Notes under the pieces: model-generated
The model's input: only the letters and a program-made list of their open reading frames with translations
What the model was told of the DNA's origin: nothing
Databases searched by the model: none
Program-made: the position numbers and the translations under genes
Shown here: positions 47,202-59,529 of the stretch, in pieces
Numbering within the stretch: the stretch's first letter is position 1
Layout: each line of letters opens with the position of its first letter
Source: Hericium rajendrae
Lineage: Eukaryota; Basidiomycota; Agaricomycetes; Russulales; Hericiaceae
Assembly (NCBI GenBank): GCA_033439255.1
Contig: CM065879.1
Coordinates: forward strand, 910,501 to 974,500
Direction: 5' to 3'
Length of the DNA stretch: 64,000 bases

Positions 47202-50200
47202 ATGCGGTATTCATCTCTTGGACTAAGACGCACCGTCTCTCCGCATTTCTTCGCTCGCCCACCTTCACACTGTACCTCCATCATGTCCCCAAAACGCCGT
47301 CTGGATCGTGTGCTGCACGCACTCGCACCCACACCACCGTCCATCGGCCAGCTGACGTTTGGCGACATCACGTTCGACGTCCCCGCGTCGCAGACGCCAG
47401 CACGCCTCCCGCATTTCAGGGAGCCGCCGCTGGACACATCTGACGCCATGAATGCAGACAACTTGCACTTCATGCTGCAGAAGTATCTGCTCGGGCAGGA
47501 CGTCTTTCTGCTCTCGCAGCCGGGGCCGTACGCGCGCAGGCTGGCCCTAACGTTCAGCAGGTGCGCTTCTTTCATCTTGTCGTAAGCGCGCATAGGCTGA
47601 TGGGCGCTCAGTTTAATTAATTCGGAGTATGAGTATATTGCGCTGCATCGCGATGTGGGTGAGACCGAGTTAAAGCAGGGTAGGGAGATCCGCGCGGGAG
47701 GGAATCTTGTGTATGTAGACAGTGCTGCCGTGCGTGCAGTGAAGAGCGGTCGCATTCTTATTATAGAAGGCATTGAAAAGGCCGAGAGAGGTATCATGCC
47801 AGTAAGTGTCTTCCTGTCTTTTGCTCGAGGTGACTGACATCGACTTGCAATTCAGGTGCTCAACAATCTACTAGAGAATCGCGAGATGTGAGATCATTTA
47901 CACTTACAAAGGTTTGTTTACGAAGTTCCTTCCAGGAATCTCGACGACGGAACGCATATACTGCACCCCCATCGACACGCCCTCCTAGATCTCGAGCCTT
48001 CCACATCGAACAAGATCTTTATTCCTGCTCACAAGAACTTCCGCGTCATCGCGATCGCCGCGCCCGTTCCGCCATATACCGGCTACCCTTTAGACCCTCC
48101 ATTCCGTAGCCGCTTCCAAGCCCGCTTCGTCGACCCCGCCGGTGCGCTCCTCGCCCTCACCCGCCCACTTTCCGCCAACGTACCAACTTCCACGGAAACC
48201 ATTTTCTCTAAACTGCGCGACCTCATCCTCTCGACTCAGTACGCAAGCGAATCGCGCCATGCTCTCGATTCCGTCGCCAAGTCCGCTCTCCCCGCCTTCC
48301 CGCAGACCGCGCTCGCGAAGCTCGAGAAGCTCGTGTCTGTGTTCCCTCTGCCCACGAGTGGACTCTCCCCTGGCGCGCTCTCGCGCCTGCTGCTAACGCT
48401 GCATCCCGCGCTCATGCACGCGCCGTTCCAGGCGTGGGCGATGCTGAGCGCACGCACGGAGGAAGTAGGCCTCGGCGAACTCGGCGCCGTCTCTAGCGCA
48501 GGCGCCCTCGGGCTCTTAGGCTACCACGCGCGGCGCATTACGCGCATCGACGAGCGCACCGCATCCGTTGAATTCGCCATCCCCGACTCGGAAGGTAGCG
48601 TGACAGTAAATGTCCCCGCAGGCCCGAACACGCTCCGACCGTTCCCATTCACCGGATCCCTGGAGTTCATCGTGACGAACAGGTTCGAGGGGCTGCTAAC
48701 GTGCTTCTTGCAGGCTCACGCGCTCGGATGGGATATTTCCTACATCCCGCCCGCGCTGCCGTCGACCGCGTCGTGCTCGACGTCGACGCTCGTGCGCGTG
48801 TTCGGCGAGGTACTGGGGTATGAGACGGACGCGGTGCACATGTACAAGGAACTCGGCGGGCGCGAGCTGCTCATGCGGCGGAAGATCGAGGACGGGGGTG
48901 CGACGAGCTGGGAGCCGAGGTGCGTGTGAGGCTCTCGTTCCGTGCCAATGCTGAGTGCGCCGTCTGCAGTCCACTGATTGAGGGAGCGTGGAATGGGCGG
49001 CTCGTTCATTTGTCGGGTCTTGATGTGATCGGTTTGACTGCTGGGTCGCTGGCCCGGCTGACACAGGACCGGGAGACGGAGCTCTGGGAGGAAAAGCGGA
49101 TCGTCTCCTTCCTCGCTCCAGACGAAAAGGTAAATATAGCGTCGCTCCAAATGCTCACAACTCACTGCCTACTCCACTCCAGACAACTTCCCCAGAACTT
49201 TCAACCGTACACCCCTCCTTCCGCGTCATCAGCACGGCGTCGAAGTCCACGCTCCTCAAAGATTGGCTCTCCGACGAGCACGCGAACATGTTCCTCCCAA
49301 TCCCCGCGCAGCCCATGGCGCACGCGGAGGAGGCCACGCTGCTGCTGCAGACGGGCTGCGCGGCGTCGCTCGCGCATACGCTCCTCGCGTTCGCGGAGAA
49401 ATACCGCGCGAGCATGTCCGCAGAAAGCGTGCTCAAGAACCGCAGGCTCGGCACGCGCGCGCTGCTGCGCATCGCGCGGCGGCTCGCGCGAATACCGGGC
49501 GACGTCGACCTGCACGCGCTGCTGTGCCAGGCGTTGCTCACGGAGTTCCTGCCCGCGACAGAGCGCATGAGCATCGAGACGCTCCTGGAGGAGTGTGGGA
49601 TCGCGAAGATGGCGCCTGTGGTATGCATTTCGCTGGGCTGCGGTGGGCGGGGTGCTGACGTGGAGACGTGTAGTTTCATCCCTCTCCGGTCGTTGAGGAA
49701 GGCGGGATCCGCTTCCCTGTGGCGCATGACCAGAAGCGGACGGTGGACGCTACGTTTATCCCGCTGTTTGATGCTGCCCAGGATCCGGAGGGCGTTGCGT
49801 CTCATGTCCCGTACATGGACCACTTCTACGACAATAGCTTGCAGACGGCATTAATGCGCGATCTTGTTATTGACTTCGAAGTCCTCGGCGAGCATCTCGT
49901 GCTTCTTGGAAATCAGGTAATGTTGAGCGCTTGCTGCGATGGTATCGATCCTTATTGGTTTCTACAGGGCGTAGGCAAGAACAAGCTAATAGACAGGTTC
50001 GTTATAAAACTATTCCTCTTCACTGATTGAATCAACACAACTACGGCAGATTATGCCAGCTACTCCGCCGCCCACGGGAGTATATTCAGCTCCACCGCGA
50101 CACTACCGTCAATCAGCTCATGTTCCAGACGTCCCTCGAGGGCGGCATCATCAAGCACACGGACTCGCCGCTGCTGCGTGCTGTCGCGCGTGGGCGCGTC

Positions 50201-52714
50201 ATCATCATCGACGAGGCTGACAAGGCGCCAGAGCATGTGGTCGCGATCTTCCGCAGCTTGGCCGGGCAGGGCGAGCTCACGCTTGCGGATGGGCGGCGGT
50301 TGCGGCGGACGAAGGAGCGCGAGGGCGACGTGGTGATTCATCCGAATTTTAGACTGATCTTGCTGGCGAATAGACCTGGATACCGTGAGCCGCCTCTGAT
50401 CCATCTGCCGTGCGGCACACTGACATTTATTGGGTAGCTTTCCTCGGAAACCAATTCCTGCAGGTTCTCGGGGACAACTTTAGCTGGTGAGTGCCATATA
50501 CGAGCTTCCAATCCGGGTTGCTGATGGATTGACCTTGTAGCCATGCTGTGTCCAATCCGGACCTCGAATCAGAGCGGCAACTGCTTGCGCAGCTCGCACC
50601 CGAACTCGATGAAGATCTGTTGCGGCGCCTCGTCGGGGCATTCCATGACCTGAGAAAGGGTTATGATGACGGGTCGCTGACATATCCGTATTCCCTGCGG
50701 GGTGCGTACTGCCCGTGGTCTCGTTGCATAGACTGTCTCACAGCCTTGCCGTCCTCGCAGAACTCATCGCCCTCGTGCGCCATATGCGTGCATACCCGAC
50801 GGACACGCTCGACAACGCCCTCCGGAACGTCTTTGATTTCGATGTGTACAAGCAGGACACGATCGACAAGCTCGCTGACATCCTGCAGCATCATGGGTAC
50901 GACTCTCACACGTCGACTTGGGCTGACTTGCCGACGGCTGACCGGCGTGCGCAGGTTGAAAGTACAACACCTCGGACTGGACGCATCGCGCGAGAGTGCA
51001 GCGAAGAAGGTGCTTGATATGAAGTTTGAGCCTAGAGAGACAGAGCTGGATAAGCCCAAGCGGGGGAAAGACGACCCGAAGGACGAGCCGCACCAGGGCG
51101 GAAATACCTTTTCCGGCGGGGTAAGCAGCGGACTCTGCTCACCTCTAACGAGGCATGCTGATGCTCTGGCAGACTGGTGGACGGGATACCGCGGGCATGG
51201 GCGGTCGCGGCGGGTACATGCGATTGTTCAAGGGCGGGGATATCCAGCAGGTCATTTCATTGCCGACTGCTCTCTGCGACGCCGTGTTGATGCGTTTGGG
51301 TATCTGTGAAGGTATCGGACAAGCTGAAGAACCAGGTCTCAGACGAATTCAAGGAGCAGGCGCGCGAGATGGCGCGGCAGGAGCTTGCGCGCCGGCTGGA
51401 AGAGCTGAATATGACCGCGATGGAGGCCAAGGGCTATGGCGCTTTGTTGACTGCCGTACAGTCACATATTGCGCCATTGCATGATCTGCTGGAACGTGAG
51501 CTCTCCGACGTTCCTTTACATTTCCAATAAGCTTTTGGTGATCTAGATCTGGCGGCGAAGGAAGAAGAGCGCGTCTGGATCAAGCGCCAGACGGACGGAG
51601 AACTAGATGATAGTCGTCTCACTGAAGGTCTGACTGGGGAAGCTACCGTTTACAAGCGTAGGGGAATGGCCAAGCCGGAGATCGGTCGGCCGCAGATCAA
51701 GTGCGTGGTGATCATATTTGGCGGATTCACAAAATTGATAACTGGCATGTTACCAGGCCGAAGAGGATCCGGTTCTTGTTCGATGTTAGCGGATCTATGT
51801 AAGTCGACAAAATGGGTGTAAAAACCTGCATCGTTGCTGACGATGATATGAAGGTACCGTTTCCAGTACGACGGTCGCTTGCAGAGAACTCTGGAGACAG
51901 GTATATTGTCACCTTCAGTGTCACAATCTAAGACTAACTGGTCGTCAACAGCTGTTATGCTGATGGAGAGTTTCAACCGTCTGCAGCGGAAGGACAAATA
52001 CGTCTGGGATGTAAATCTTTGGGACCTTGTTCCTTATTCAGAGTCTAATATTCTCTCCTTTCTTTGCAGATGTATGGCCATGTGCGTCAATATGCGGTTC
52101 ATTGAAAGACTATGCTGATCCACGATCATTTTTAGTCCGGAGATTCTCTTGAGATCCCACTGGTCACCGTCGGCCAACCCATAACGGAAGTTTCGCAGCG
52201 ATGGGCAGTCGCAGAGAAGATGAACCTCATTACGCAGTACGCCTTCGCCGGCGACTTCACTGGTAAGCACGTCAGACTTTGATGACCCGATGTCTTCTCA
52301 CACCCAGAAAAGTTGAAGCACTCGAGAAGGCAGCCATCGAAGTCTCCAAGTTTGACGGTGGTAAGTAACGGTGATCAGCGTAGGCAGTAAATTGTTACTC
52401 ATCGCCTACGCCCTGTCCATAGACGACCACTTCGTCATCGCTATATCCGATGCAAACTTTTCTCGGTATGGGATTACGGGCGACGATCTGCAGCGCGCGA
52501 TGAATCGCCATCCCAAAGTGAAGACCGCGCTCATCTGCATTGGTGAAGGAGCCGAAGCAGCATGGTGAGTGCATAATCACTCCGATATTTGAATCGCTAA
52601 TCACGTATTCTTAGGATCCCGAAGCAGTTCCCTGATCGTGGGTTCAGGGTCGCAAATACTGCTGATATACCGAAGGTGTTGCGAAGCATTTTGTCCAGTA
52701 TGGTTGATGGGTAG
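47202..52714 (+). CDS. VWA8: VWA8-like AAA ATPase with C-terminal VWA domain
   Basis: This large multi-exon gene encodes roughly 1,500 residues. The N-terminal module contains DVFLLSQPGPYARRLALTFS (a degenerate P-loop, as in the first VWA8 AAA module), YIALHRDVGETELKQGREIR and AERGIMPVLNNLLENREM. A later AAA module has a true Walker A, LLGNQGVGKNKLIDR, then REYIQLHRDTTVNQL and Walker B VIIIDEADKAPEHV. The C-terminus is a VWA domain with the metal site FLFDVSGSM and ends near LRSILSSMVDG. Animal VWA8 is mitochondrial. The first ATG (47202) adds a 27-residue Arg/Ser-rich, acid-free leader before MSPKRRLDR (47283), which looks like a mitochondrial presequence; that start is preferred. Exon boundaries were checked at several junctions, not all. 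Confidence 0.9.
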
Positions 52715-53144
52715 CGGAAGGCAAGTGACGTTTGGTGTGCGACAGTGCAGGAAAATGAATATATTTTGACGTATCTATCCGTATACTCACCGATATGTCT
52801 TTGTGAATCGGGTTTTTGGGCAGCCGCGAGGAATGTTCAGCCCTGCTCTTCCAGCAGATAGTGACGTCAAGAACCGCGACAAGAACGTCAATGGGCACGA
52901 TCATCTTTTTCGTTCCGATTTCATGTCGTGTTAAGCCCTGCGTCTCTCCGTTGTTGGTCAGCTCATAAATAGCAATGCCTTAGCCATGATGAATAGGTCA
53001 CAGCCCTCAGTGTGTCTTTGTCCAGCAGTGCATTGGTATATGGATATCTCTGAGCATTTCGCATACGCCCTGGCTGGACATACTAGTATTCGCGCAAGCA
53101 GCATGACGCACCGTGCATGTATGTACCGACCGTCAGAGACGCAT
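52715..53144. other. Intergenic 3' of the VWA8 gene
   Basis: Only short frames cross this stretch. It contains the terminator region of the VWA8-like gene. No repeat or gene is recognised. Confidence 0.45.
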
Positions 53145-53646
53145 TCAGTCGTCCACGATGAACTCGTCGACGACTTCCCTCAGCGCCTGCGTCCGATCAG
53201 TGTTGATGCGCGAGCACCTGTGCAACGTCCGTTTTCGAAGCGGGGAGCCGGATGCCTTGCGTTTTCGTGAGTCATCTGTCAGGACTCGGGCGAAACACAC
53301 CTGGATCAGACGAGCGTACATCATCCTATAATAGCTGCACATCTGGAAAGCTTTGTCTCATCGCAACTCCCATAGAAGAATGACATGAAGTTACCTGCTC
53401 GTCGAACCTCGAGCGATTCTGAGCCCGTTCTTCCTGTATGATCAGCAAAGTACGGGGGGGACGCACCTTGTCAGTCTGGCTACAGCTGCAGTCACACGTG
53501 CAAGCGCAGCGGTGTCGCCAATGGCAGACGAAAGAGAAGCCATACATAGCGATGACCGTGTAGATTATACACAGACGAGCGTGTACCCGAGTAAGGCTAA
53601 CGTACATCCTGACGGCAGATATTGGGCAAGTGAGCGACAACGGCAA
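53145..53646 (-). CDS. Putative small Cys-rich membrane protein (uncertain)
   Basis: The minus strand begins MPLSLTCPISAVRMYVSL (53646; alternative ATG 53607), then a hydrophobic stretch (CIIYTVIAMYGFSFVC) and a dense cysteine cluster (CHWRHRCACTCDCSC). An acidic/basic segment EERAQNRSRFDEQ follows. A second frame ending at 53145 encodes DDSRKRKASGSPLRKRTLH and a tail ending FIVDD. Joining them needs a plausible 69-base intron (53394-53326), but the phase then requires a further 25-base gap, which is too short for a normal intron. So it is either a short protein, a mis-spliced model or a decaying gene. A related sequence occurs at 56388-56472. Function unknown. Confidence 0.3.
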
Positions 53647-54260
53647 AGTGGATCGCCGCGTCAGATGCGAGATGTAAGGGTTGCATAGGATCAGATGGAG
53701 CCATTGGGTCTTATTTTGTAGGCAATATTAAGAGATACAGCTCAGCAGGGATCCCGAAGCTTCAATGCTTCAGTAGACGGGTAGGTCGATGAGTGTGCTG
53801 AGGGCGCTTGAGGCTGGCGCCGCCGCCAATTGTCAGAGACCTCGTCGACCGATGGGTTTTGATCATCTCTGCAAGTCAAACTGGGTGAATAACTGAGCAG
53901 AGTGAATTTGAATCTTGAAACCAATACTGGAGCCTTGACGCAGTGAACGGTTCCAATAGCCATTGATGACAAGGAGACTTCGTCACAACGTGCCATCAAT
54001 ACAACTCCACCGCATGAACGTCGTGACGCTGCCACCGTCCACGTTCAAACAACTTCTTTCGACCTCATCCAACATCTCACACAGTTTTTCTCGACGAATG
54101 GAAGCCTTGATCTCTCGAGGAAACTGCAGGGAGGATGAGGTGGTCCGTCTATACAAACGATCCCCCCTAACCTAGCAACGGCTCAAATGCTTCCGTCTTT
54201 GACCTTTCGCCATTCAGATCAGCTCCTATCCTTGCATCCCGAGCTCCCTGACAATCCAGC

Positions 54261-56048
54261 ATGAGAGGTAAAGACCTATTCAAGTTATTTGATAACTGCT
54301 CATACATCATAAACCCACGACAGAGAAAATTGAGTTTTGCCAACGACAATTGCACTTGCAAGCAGCTCGGGTCATTCGGAGTGAGGTGCGACACTTTTCG
54401 CCTTTGTAGTGCAACCATGTTCATAGGTTATCTACCGTATTCACAGTCACGCCTGTCGAAAGAATGCCCATCTGGCTGGGCGTCTCTACCCGCCGAGATA
54501 CTCATCTCCATCTTCGAGGAAGTCAGAAATATCTACCGCCCGCATCTCGACATTCCAAAGGCAAACTCGCGCTGGGTCCGCTGGGATCCCGGCTGGTTGG
54601 TCCTCACTCATGTCTGCCGCCGCTGGCGCAGCATCGTAACCGAGACACCCGCATTGTACGCCAGCATACCGCGAGCATCGCCCCTCTGGCTTGAGGAATT
54701 TATACGTCGCTCACGAGATGTTCATCTGTCCGTGGACTTGAAGTTGGATCCAAGCCATCGAGGTCAAAGGGTCACCAAGCGTCAGAGGCGTTCTCTCCAA
54801 AGGCTCGCAAAGAGCCTCCATCGCGTTGACGAATTGATCATCGCGGGATACCAGGCGTACGATTTCCTGTCCATGGCTGTCGAACCAGCGCCGCATCTCC
54901 ATACTCTACGACTGTATGCCAAACACGACCAGCAGATGAGTCGCAGCGCCGCCATGCGGCCGAACTTCAGATTCCCGCCCACCCTCTTCCAGGGAACGCT
55001 CCCCAATCTCCGTCATCTGGTGCTTTCGGACATCTCTGCTCTCGATATGCTGCCCCTATTGACAGAGAATGTCACGAAGTTGGAGCTCACCAGAGACCGC
55101 CACAGTTCATGCCCGCGTAGCGTCCCCCTCATCCCATTCCTCCTCACTCTGCGTCGCCTGCCCCACTTGACGCTTCTCTCCGTTGTCAATGTCCTGCAAG
55201 AGCTCTCGGACCATCGGCAGCCCTTCAACTTTGACCAGTACGACTCTCTGGAGCCCGTCGACCTGCCCGAGCTCGCGGAGCTGTACATCTACTGCCCATC
55301 ATCGTTCAACTGTATGCGCCTCCTGCGAAAGCTGCGCTTCGACCAGCACGCCGTCCGCCTCCACATCGGCAGCGAGATCCCCTACGCGGCGGCCTTCCCC
55401 CCATACATCACCTCGCCCCCCGCCGACCTCCCCCCCTTCCGCGTCGTCAAGCTCATCAGCTCCGCGCTCCCCCCCGGCCTAACCCTCTCCGCCTGGCGCA
55501 CGCCCCCCGCGCCCACCACCCCGCCCTATCCGCCCCACCCCGCCGACTTCTCCGCCGAATTCCGCCTCTGGTCGCTCCACCACTGCGCGCACGACGCCTA
55601 CTCCCTCTGCTCGCAGCTGCCCCTGCACACCGTCGAGCTGCTCTCCCTCGGGCTGCACTCCCTGCGCACCGACGCAGACACCACGGTCGAGTACGAGCGC
55701 CTCCTGCGCTGCTTCCGCGCCGCGACGCGCATCGAGCTCGACCGCCGCTGCGACGCGCTGCACGCGCGCGCGGCGCTCGGCGCGCTCGCGCTCACGACGC
55801 GCGACGCGGCGGGCCACACGCAGCTGCTGTGCCCCGCGCTGCGCGAGCTGCACCTCAACTACACGCCTGCACCGGACGGGCGCGCGCCGGGCGCGGAGAT
55901 GGACGGCGTCGTGGCGCATGTCGCGGAGCAGCGGCTAAGGCACGATCGGCGGTCGAAGCTCGCGGAGGTCGTGGTGCTTGGCAGGCGCATCCGCTGCGGG
56001 ACGCTCGCGGATACGAAGGCTATTCGAGAGCGAGAGAGTCAGGATTGA
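54261..56048 (+). CDS. F-box protein with leucine-rich C-terminal region
   Basis: A single open frame of 595 codons. The F-box lies at about residues 70-135: WASLPAEILISIFEEV, then after a loop WLVLTHVCRRWRSIVTETPALY, which is the usual basidiomycete F-box-like layout. The rest has irregular leucine-rich segments (LPNLRHLVLSDISALDML, HTVELLSLGLHSL, LCPALRELHLNYTP). The C-terminus ends with a conserved block, SKLAEVVVLGRRIRCGT. Such proteins are predicted SCF ubiquitin-ligase adaptors that bind Skp1 through the F-box. The N-terminal 50 residues look unlike the family, and the ATG at 54417 (MFIGYLPYSQS) may be the true start, or an upstream exon may exist. The 3' half is far more GC-rich than the 5' half. 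Confidence 0.85.
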   Translation: MRGKDLFKLFDNCSYIINPRQRKLSFANDNCTCKQLGSFGVRCDTFRLCSATMFIGYLPYSQSRLSKECPSGWASLPAEILISIFEEVRNIYRPHLDIPKANSRWVRWDPGWLVLTHVCRRWRSIVTETPALYASIPRASPLWLEEFIRRSRDVHLSVDLKLDPSHRGQRVTKRQRRSLQRLAKSLHRVDELIIAGYQAYDFLSMAVEPAPHLHTLRLYAKHDQQMSRSAAMRPNFRFPPTLFQGTLPNLRHLVLSDISALDMLPLLTENVTKLELTRDRHSSCPRSVPLIPFLLTLRRLPHLTLLSVVNVLQELSDHRQPFNFDQYDSLEPVDLPELAELYIYCPSSFNCMRLLRKLRFDQHAVRLHIGSEIPYAAAFPPYITSPPADLPPFRVVKLISSALPPGLTLSAWRTPPAPTTPPYPPHPADFSAEFRLWSLHHCAHDAYSLCSQLPLHTVELLSLGLHSLRTDADTTVEYERLLRCFRAATRIELDRRCDALHARAALGALALTTRDAAGHTQLLCPALRELHLNYTPAPDGRAPGAEMDGVVAHVAEQRLRHDRRSKLAEVVVLGRRIRCGTLADTKAIRERESQD

Positions 56049-56387
56049 CGGCCTGCTCGCATCGCGTTCGTGTCTTGAGAGCTATATGTGAGTCGGCTAG
56101 TCACTTGCCGCGCAGGTCTTCTGAGCTCCCGTCCCCGACAGCTCCGATGGTACGGAGAGACAATTATTCGGCACGCCTGCACGCTGTAGCCGTAGCCCGT
56201 CCTCTTCATTGAAGGGGCATCTCTCTGTATCCACGCAATGCATCGGTCAAGTGCCGAACGGAGGGCAATCCCGTTGTGTGAGTTTCGGAGTGTCGAGGAA
56301 CTGGGATTGGCAACAAAGAATATGAGCAATCAAGTACGCATATTCAAGCACTGCACACCTTCCACGGGCGACATGCCGACATCCTGC

Positions 56388-56472
56388 CCAGGACAAAAGA
56401 GATCCATATCCACAACCGCGACCATGTAGATTATATACAGATGAGCGAGCAAGAATAGCGTACATCATGCGG
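56388..56472 (-). repeat. Diverged copy of the 53.5-kb segment
   Basis: The stretch GACCATGTAGATTATATACAG (minus one base) and its surroundings match 53526-53616, where GACCGTGTAGATTATACACAG occurs, with roughly two-thirds identity by eye over about 85 bases. The copies flank the F-box gene on both sides in the same orientation. A further echo (GACGAGCGTACATCAT) lies at 53310. The region 56049-56622 otherwise holds only the 3' ends of the two convergent genes. Confidence 0.5.
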
Positions 56473-56622
56473 GTGATAAGGAAGCAAGTAAAGCTAAAAT
56501 GCTGACCCCAGACAAAACGATAAAAGTATGGACTCCGATATGCAAGAACGACGAGGACGTGCAACGACACTGTGACTGTATGCAAGCAAGCACCCGGTCC
56601 CCGAGAAACGAGACGCCGACCC

Positions 56623-58906
56623 CTACGCCTTCGACCCGCCCTTCGACAGCGACGACGCGATCGTCGTGATCGTCGCCCCGCCATTCGACCGCCCCGCCGG
56701 CACCGCGGGCGGCTTCCGTCGCTTCGGCGGCGGCGCAGGCGGCTCGCGGCGCCTCGGCTTCGCCCCCGCCCCCGCCCCCGGTGAAGCGCCGATACTCGGA
56801 CTCACGCTCACAGACGTCGCGCTCGTCGCACTGAGCGTGCTGAACGTCGTGCTCGTCGCGCTCGGGCTCGCCGACGCGGGCGACAGCGGCGGCTCGACGA
56901 CGAGCGCCGCCATGTGCGCCGCGGGCGCAAACGTCCCCGCGAAGTGGAGCGGCGCGACGATGCCGTCCGAGTTGGCGCGCACGGGCGCGGCGTGCTCGAG
57001 GTGCTTCCCGCGGACGTGCTCGAGGTCCGCCGAGCCGAGGCGCTCGCGCCGCGTCCCCGCGGCGGTCGGCAGGCTGAGCACGCTGTCGTTGCTCGGGCGC
57101 CGCAGGGTCTGCTGCACGGCGCGCACGGGCGGCTTGCGCGTGGGCGCGAGGGCGGCGGCGTCGCGCAGGTTCTCGACGCTGCGGCTGGCCTTGAGCGACT
57201 TTTGGCGGCGCATCGAGCCTTGGCGGGTGAGGTTTGGCGGGGCGGCGGCGATGTTTTGGGCGGCGATGTGGGCGTTGCTTGGGCTTTCTGTCCGGAGCAG
57301 TAGCAGGTCGGCCTCTCGGGTGAGCCGCTCTGTGTCGGCTGCTTTGCGAAGGTTGAGGCACCAGTCGCCGCTGAGACAGCGGTCGACGAGGCGTCGCGTC
57401 GTCGGGCTGACCTCGCGGATGTTCGGGTTCGAGATGAGGGATTCGAGCGTGTGTACGATTTGCGGACGCTTGTAAGGCGTCTGCCGTAGTTGCGTTTTGG
57501 TGAGGAGAGGATGCAGGACGCGAAGGAAGGTATGTCGAAGCTGCAAACATGTAAGTCTCATAGTATAGGAGACATGGTTAGGAGCTTACCGATTCGGCTT
57601 CCTCGTCCAAATCCCCCAGTTCGCGTAAGAACACGTCAACCAGGACGCACAAGTCATTCGTGTAGAAGTACTCGCACGTCCCCGTCGTCGTGAACAGCAG
57701 GTACAGCATCTTGAGCACGAGCAGCTGCATCACGAGATCTTCCGGGCTGCGACCTGCATCTTTCCTATGAGATACTCTACTCGCCGCCGTAAATATCGCA
57801 CTCACTTGCACGATTGAGCATGAAGATCATGTTCTCGCCGAACGTCTGGCTGAGCCCAAGTCGCCGCGTCAATACCTGCAGCACGCGATTCTCGCCAAGC
57901 TGCTCCGCGCTCTGGCGTGCCAAGTCCGTGCCTGCACCCTTCAGCGCAGCGACCATGAACTGCTCGTTCAGCGCGACCTGCAGAGGGAGATAAGGCGGCG
58001 TCCATGAGAACGAAGCAACGCAGACTCACGATAAGCTTGATCACAGAATAATTGAAGCTATCATCCTGCATATGGCGCGTCTGCTCTACAAGATCAAACA
58101 GCCTATCGATGAACGAATCATCAAATATCCCTGCGCCCAAACACCATCAGCACACGCAAGAAGCCACACAGGAGTCCCCCGCTCACGCAGCTCCGCGACG
58201 CTCAGCTTCGACGCGCGGCAGACCTCATACAGCAGGCGCACGGCGAGCGAGCGCAGCTTCGCCTCGATGGGGATCGCAATGCCGCGCCAGCCCGTGCTCG
58301 GCCCGGAGCCCGCGCCCGCGTACACGTCGTCGACGTCCGGGTCGATGTCGACGAGGACGTGGTCGAGCAGCAGCGGGATGATCGGCTGCCAGCGCTTGTA
58401 CGAGCGCAGGAACGGCGGGTTGCGCCGGCCGTACTGCAGGAGCACGTTGTACAGGATGAGCTGCTTGTGCGGGTCCGTCGTCTGCGTGAGCGTGAGCGTC
58501 AGTGTCAGTGGGGGTGCGGCGAAGGGGCGGGGGACGCACGGAGCTGCCCTCGTCGGTGAGGATCTCGCACATGCGGCCGGAGTGGAACGCGAAGAGCTCC
58601 GAGTCGAGGAGGAGGTCGCACGCGTGCTCGAGCTGCAGCGGGCTCTGCAGGAACTGCTCTGCTGGGCGGCGTGAGCGGGCGGCGCGGAGAGGGGCTGTAT
58701 ACGCACCGTGATAGGACGCGCTGAAGGACACGAAGCGCTTGAGCGCGGCGTCGAGGCTGGACAGCGTGGCGGTGCTCTGGACGTGCAGGATGTCGTCGAG
58801 CTCTGCGCGGGGTGAGCGAGAGAAGAAGGGCTATTCTGGGAAGGGGCGCACCGGACCAGAACTGCTGGGCGGTCTCTATCAAGTACACGATCCCGAAATC
58901 GTCCAT
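56623..58906 (-). CDS. LDB17: SPIN90/Ldb17 leucine-rich (DUF2013) protein
   Basis: The start [17 protein letters not shown] (58906) opens a short exon, and later exons carry [97 protein letters not shown] and [17 protein letters not shown]. These are the helical repeats of the SPIN90/Ldb17 domain; the last motif is highly characteristic. The long final exon is Ser/Pro-rich and ends with a proline run ([15 protein letters not shown]) likely to bind SH3 domains. Ldb17 regulates actin assembly and the lifetime of endocytic patches; SPIN90 activates Arp2/3 to nucleate linear filaments. The frame is open upstream of 58906, but that part has no recognisable homology. Confidence 0.88.
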
Positions 58907-59529
58907 CGTGCGTGCAGCGCGGGGGGCGTCGCGCGCGGGTAGTGGGCTCGGTGGTCGTCGACGGTGTTGGCGTCGGTGGATGGGGTTTCGTGGTTCAGGC
59001 AAACGAAATTGCTGGTCTCGTTGGCCAAGCGCTGGCGGGAGCGGCAAGTCCGATATATAAATGCGCGATGTTCCCACGGGTGATTTTACCTTTAACGCCT
59101 GGGTGTGCTCCACAAACGCTCTACGAAGGGGATCCTTGTGTCGTATAGCGTCGTGTCGTGGCGCGATGGGCGATTATGGATCGCGCTGGCTCCGGCAAGG
59201 TCCAGAGTAACAGAAGCATAGCATCAGCGTACCTTTTCGAGACGCGTTTGATGATCTACAAGGAGATTGCTGACTACTTCATACAGCTGCGGAGATGGAC
59301 CTAGGGCGCTCCCGGCAAGAAAAACAGCAGTGGTGCGGAACGCCCGAGACGTTCAACAAGGTGGAGAAACAAGGCAGAAAAACAAGTGACTGTGTTATAT
59401 AAAGGTCCCAGTATATGCGTAACGACGATCCTGTCTACGTACATACCGTAGCTAACAACTATGACCTAAAGGTACACGGATGTAATGCTGCATGACGCAT
59501 TGTCGAATACCAATGTCTGTATTTCACGT
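58907..59529. other. Intergenic between LDB17 and the secreted-protein gene
   Basis: This stretch contains the LDB17 promoter and the 3' flank of the secreted-protein gene. No other gene is seen. Confidence 0.5.

Noticed and set aside
53276-53466. Introns of 33 and 25 bases in the small Cys-rich frame
   Set aside because: Too short for fungal introns; recorded only as a reason to doubt the model.
55479-55919. 146-codon minus-strand frame in the F-box gene
   Set aside because: Composition is Arg/Val/Glu from reading GC-rich codons backwards; the plus frame has homologues within the window.
56666-57475. 269-codon plus-strand frame in the LDB17 final exon
   Set aside because: Antisense to a Ser/Pro-rich exon; no domain, and the minus strand joins in frame to the conserved helical exons.
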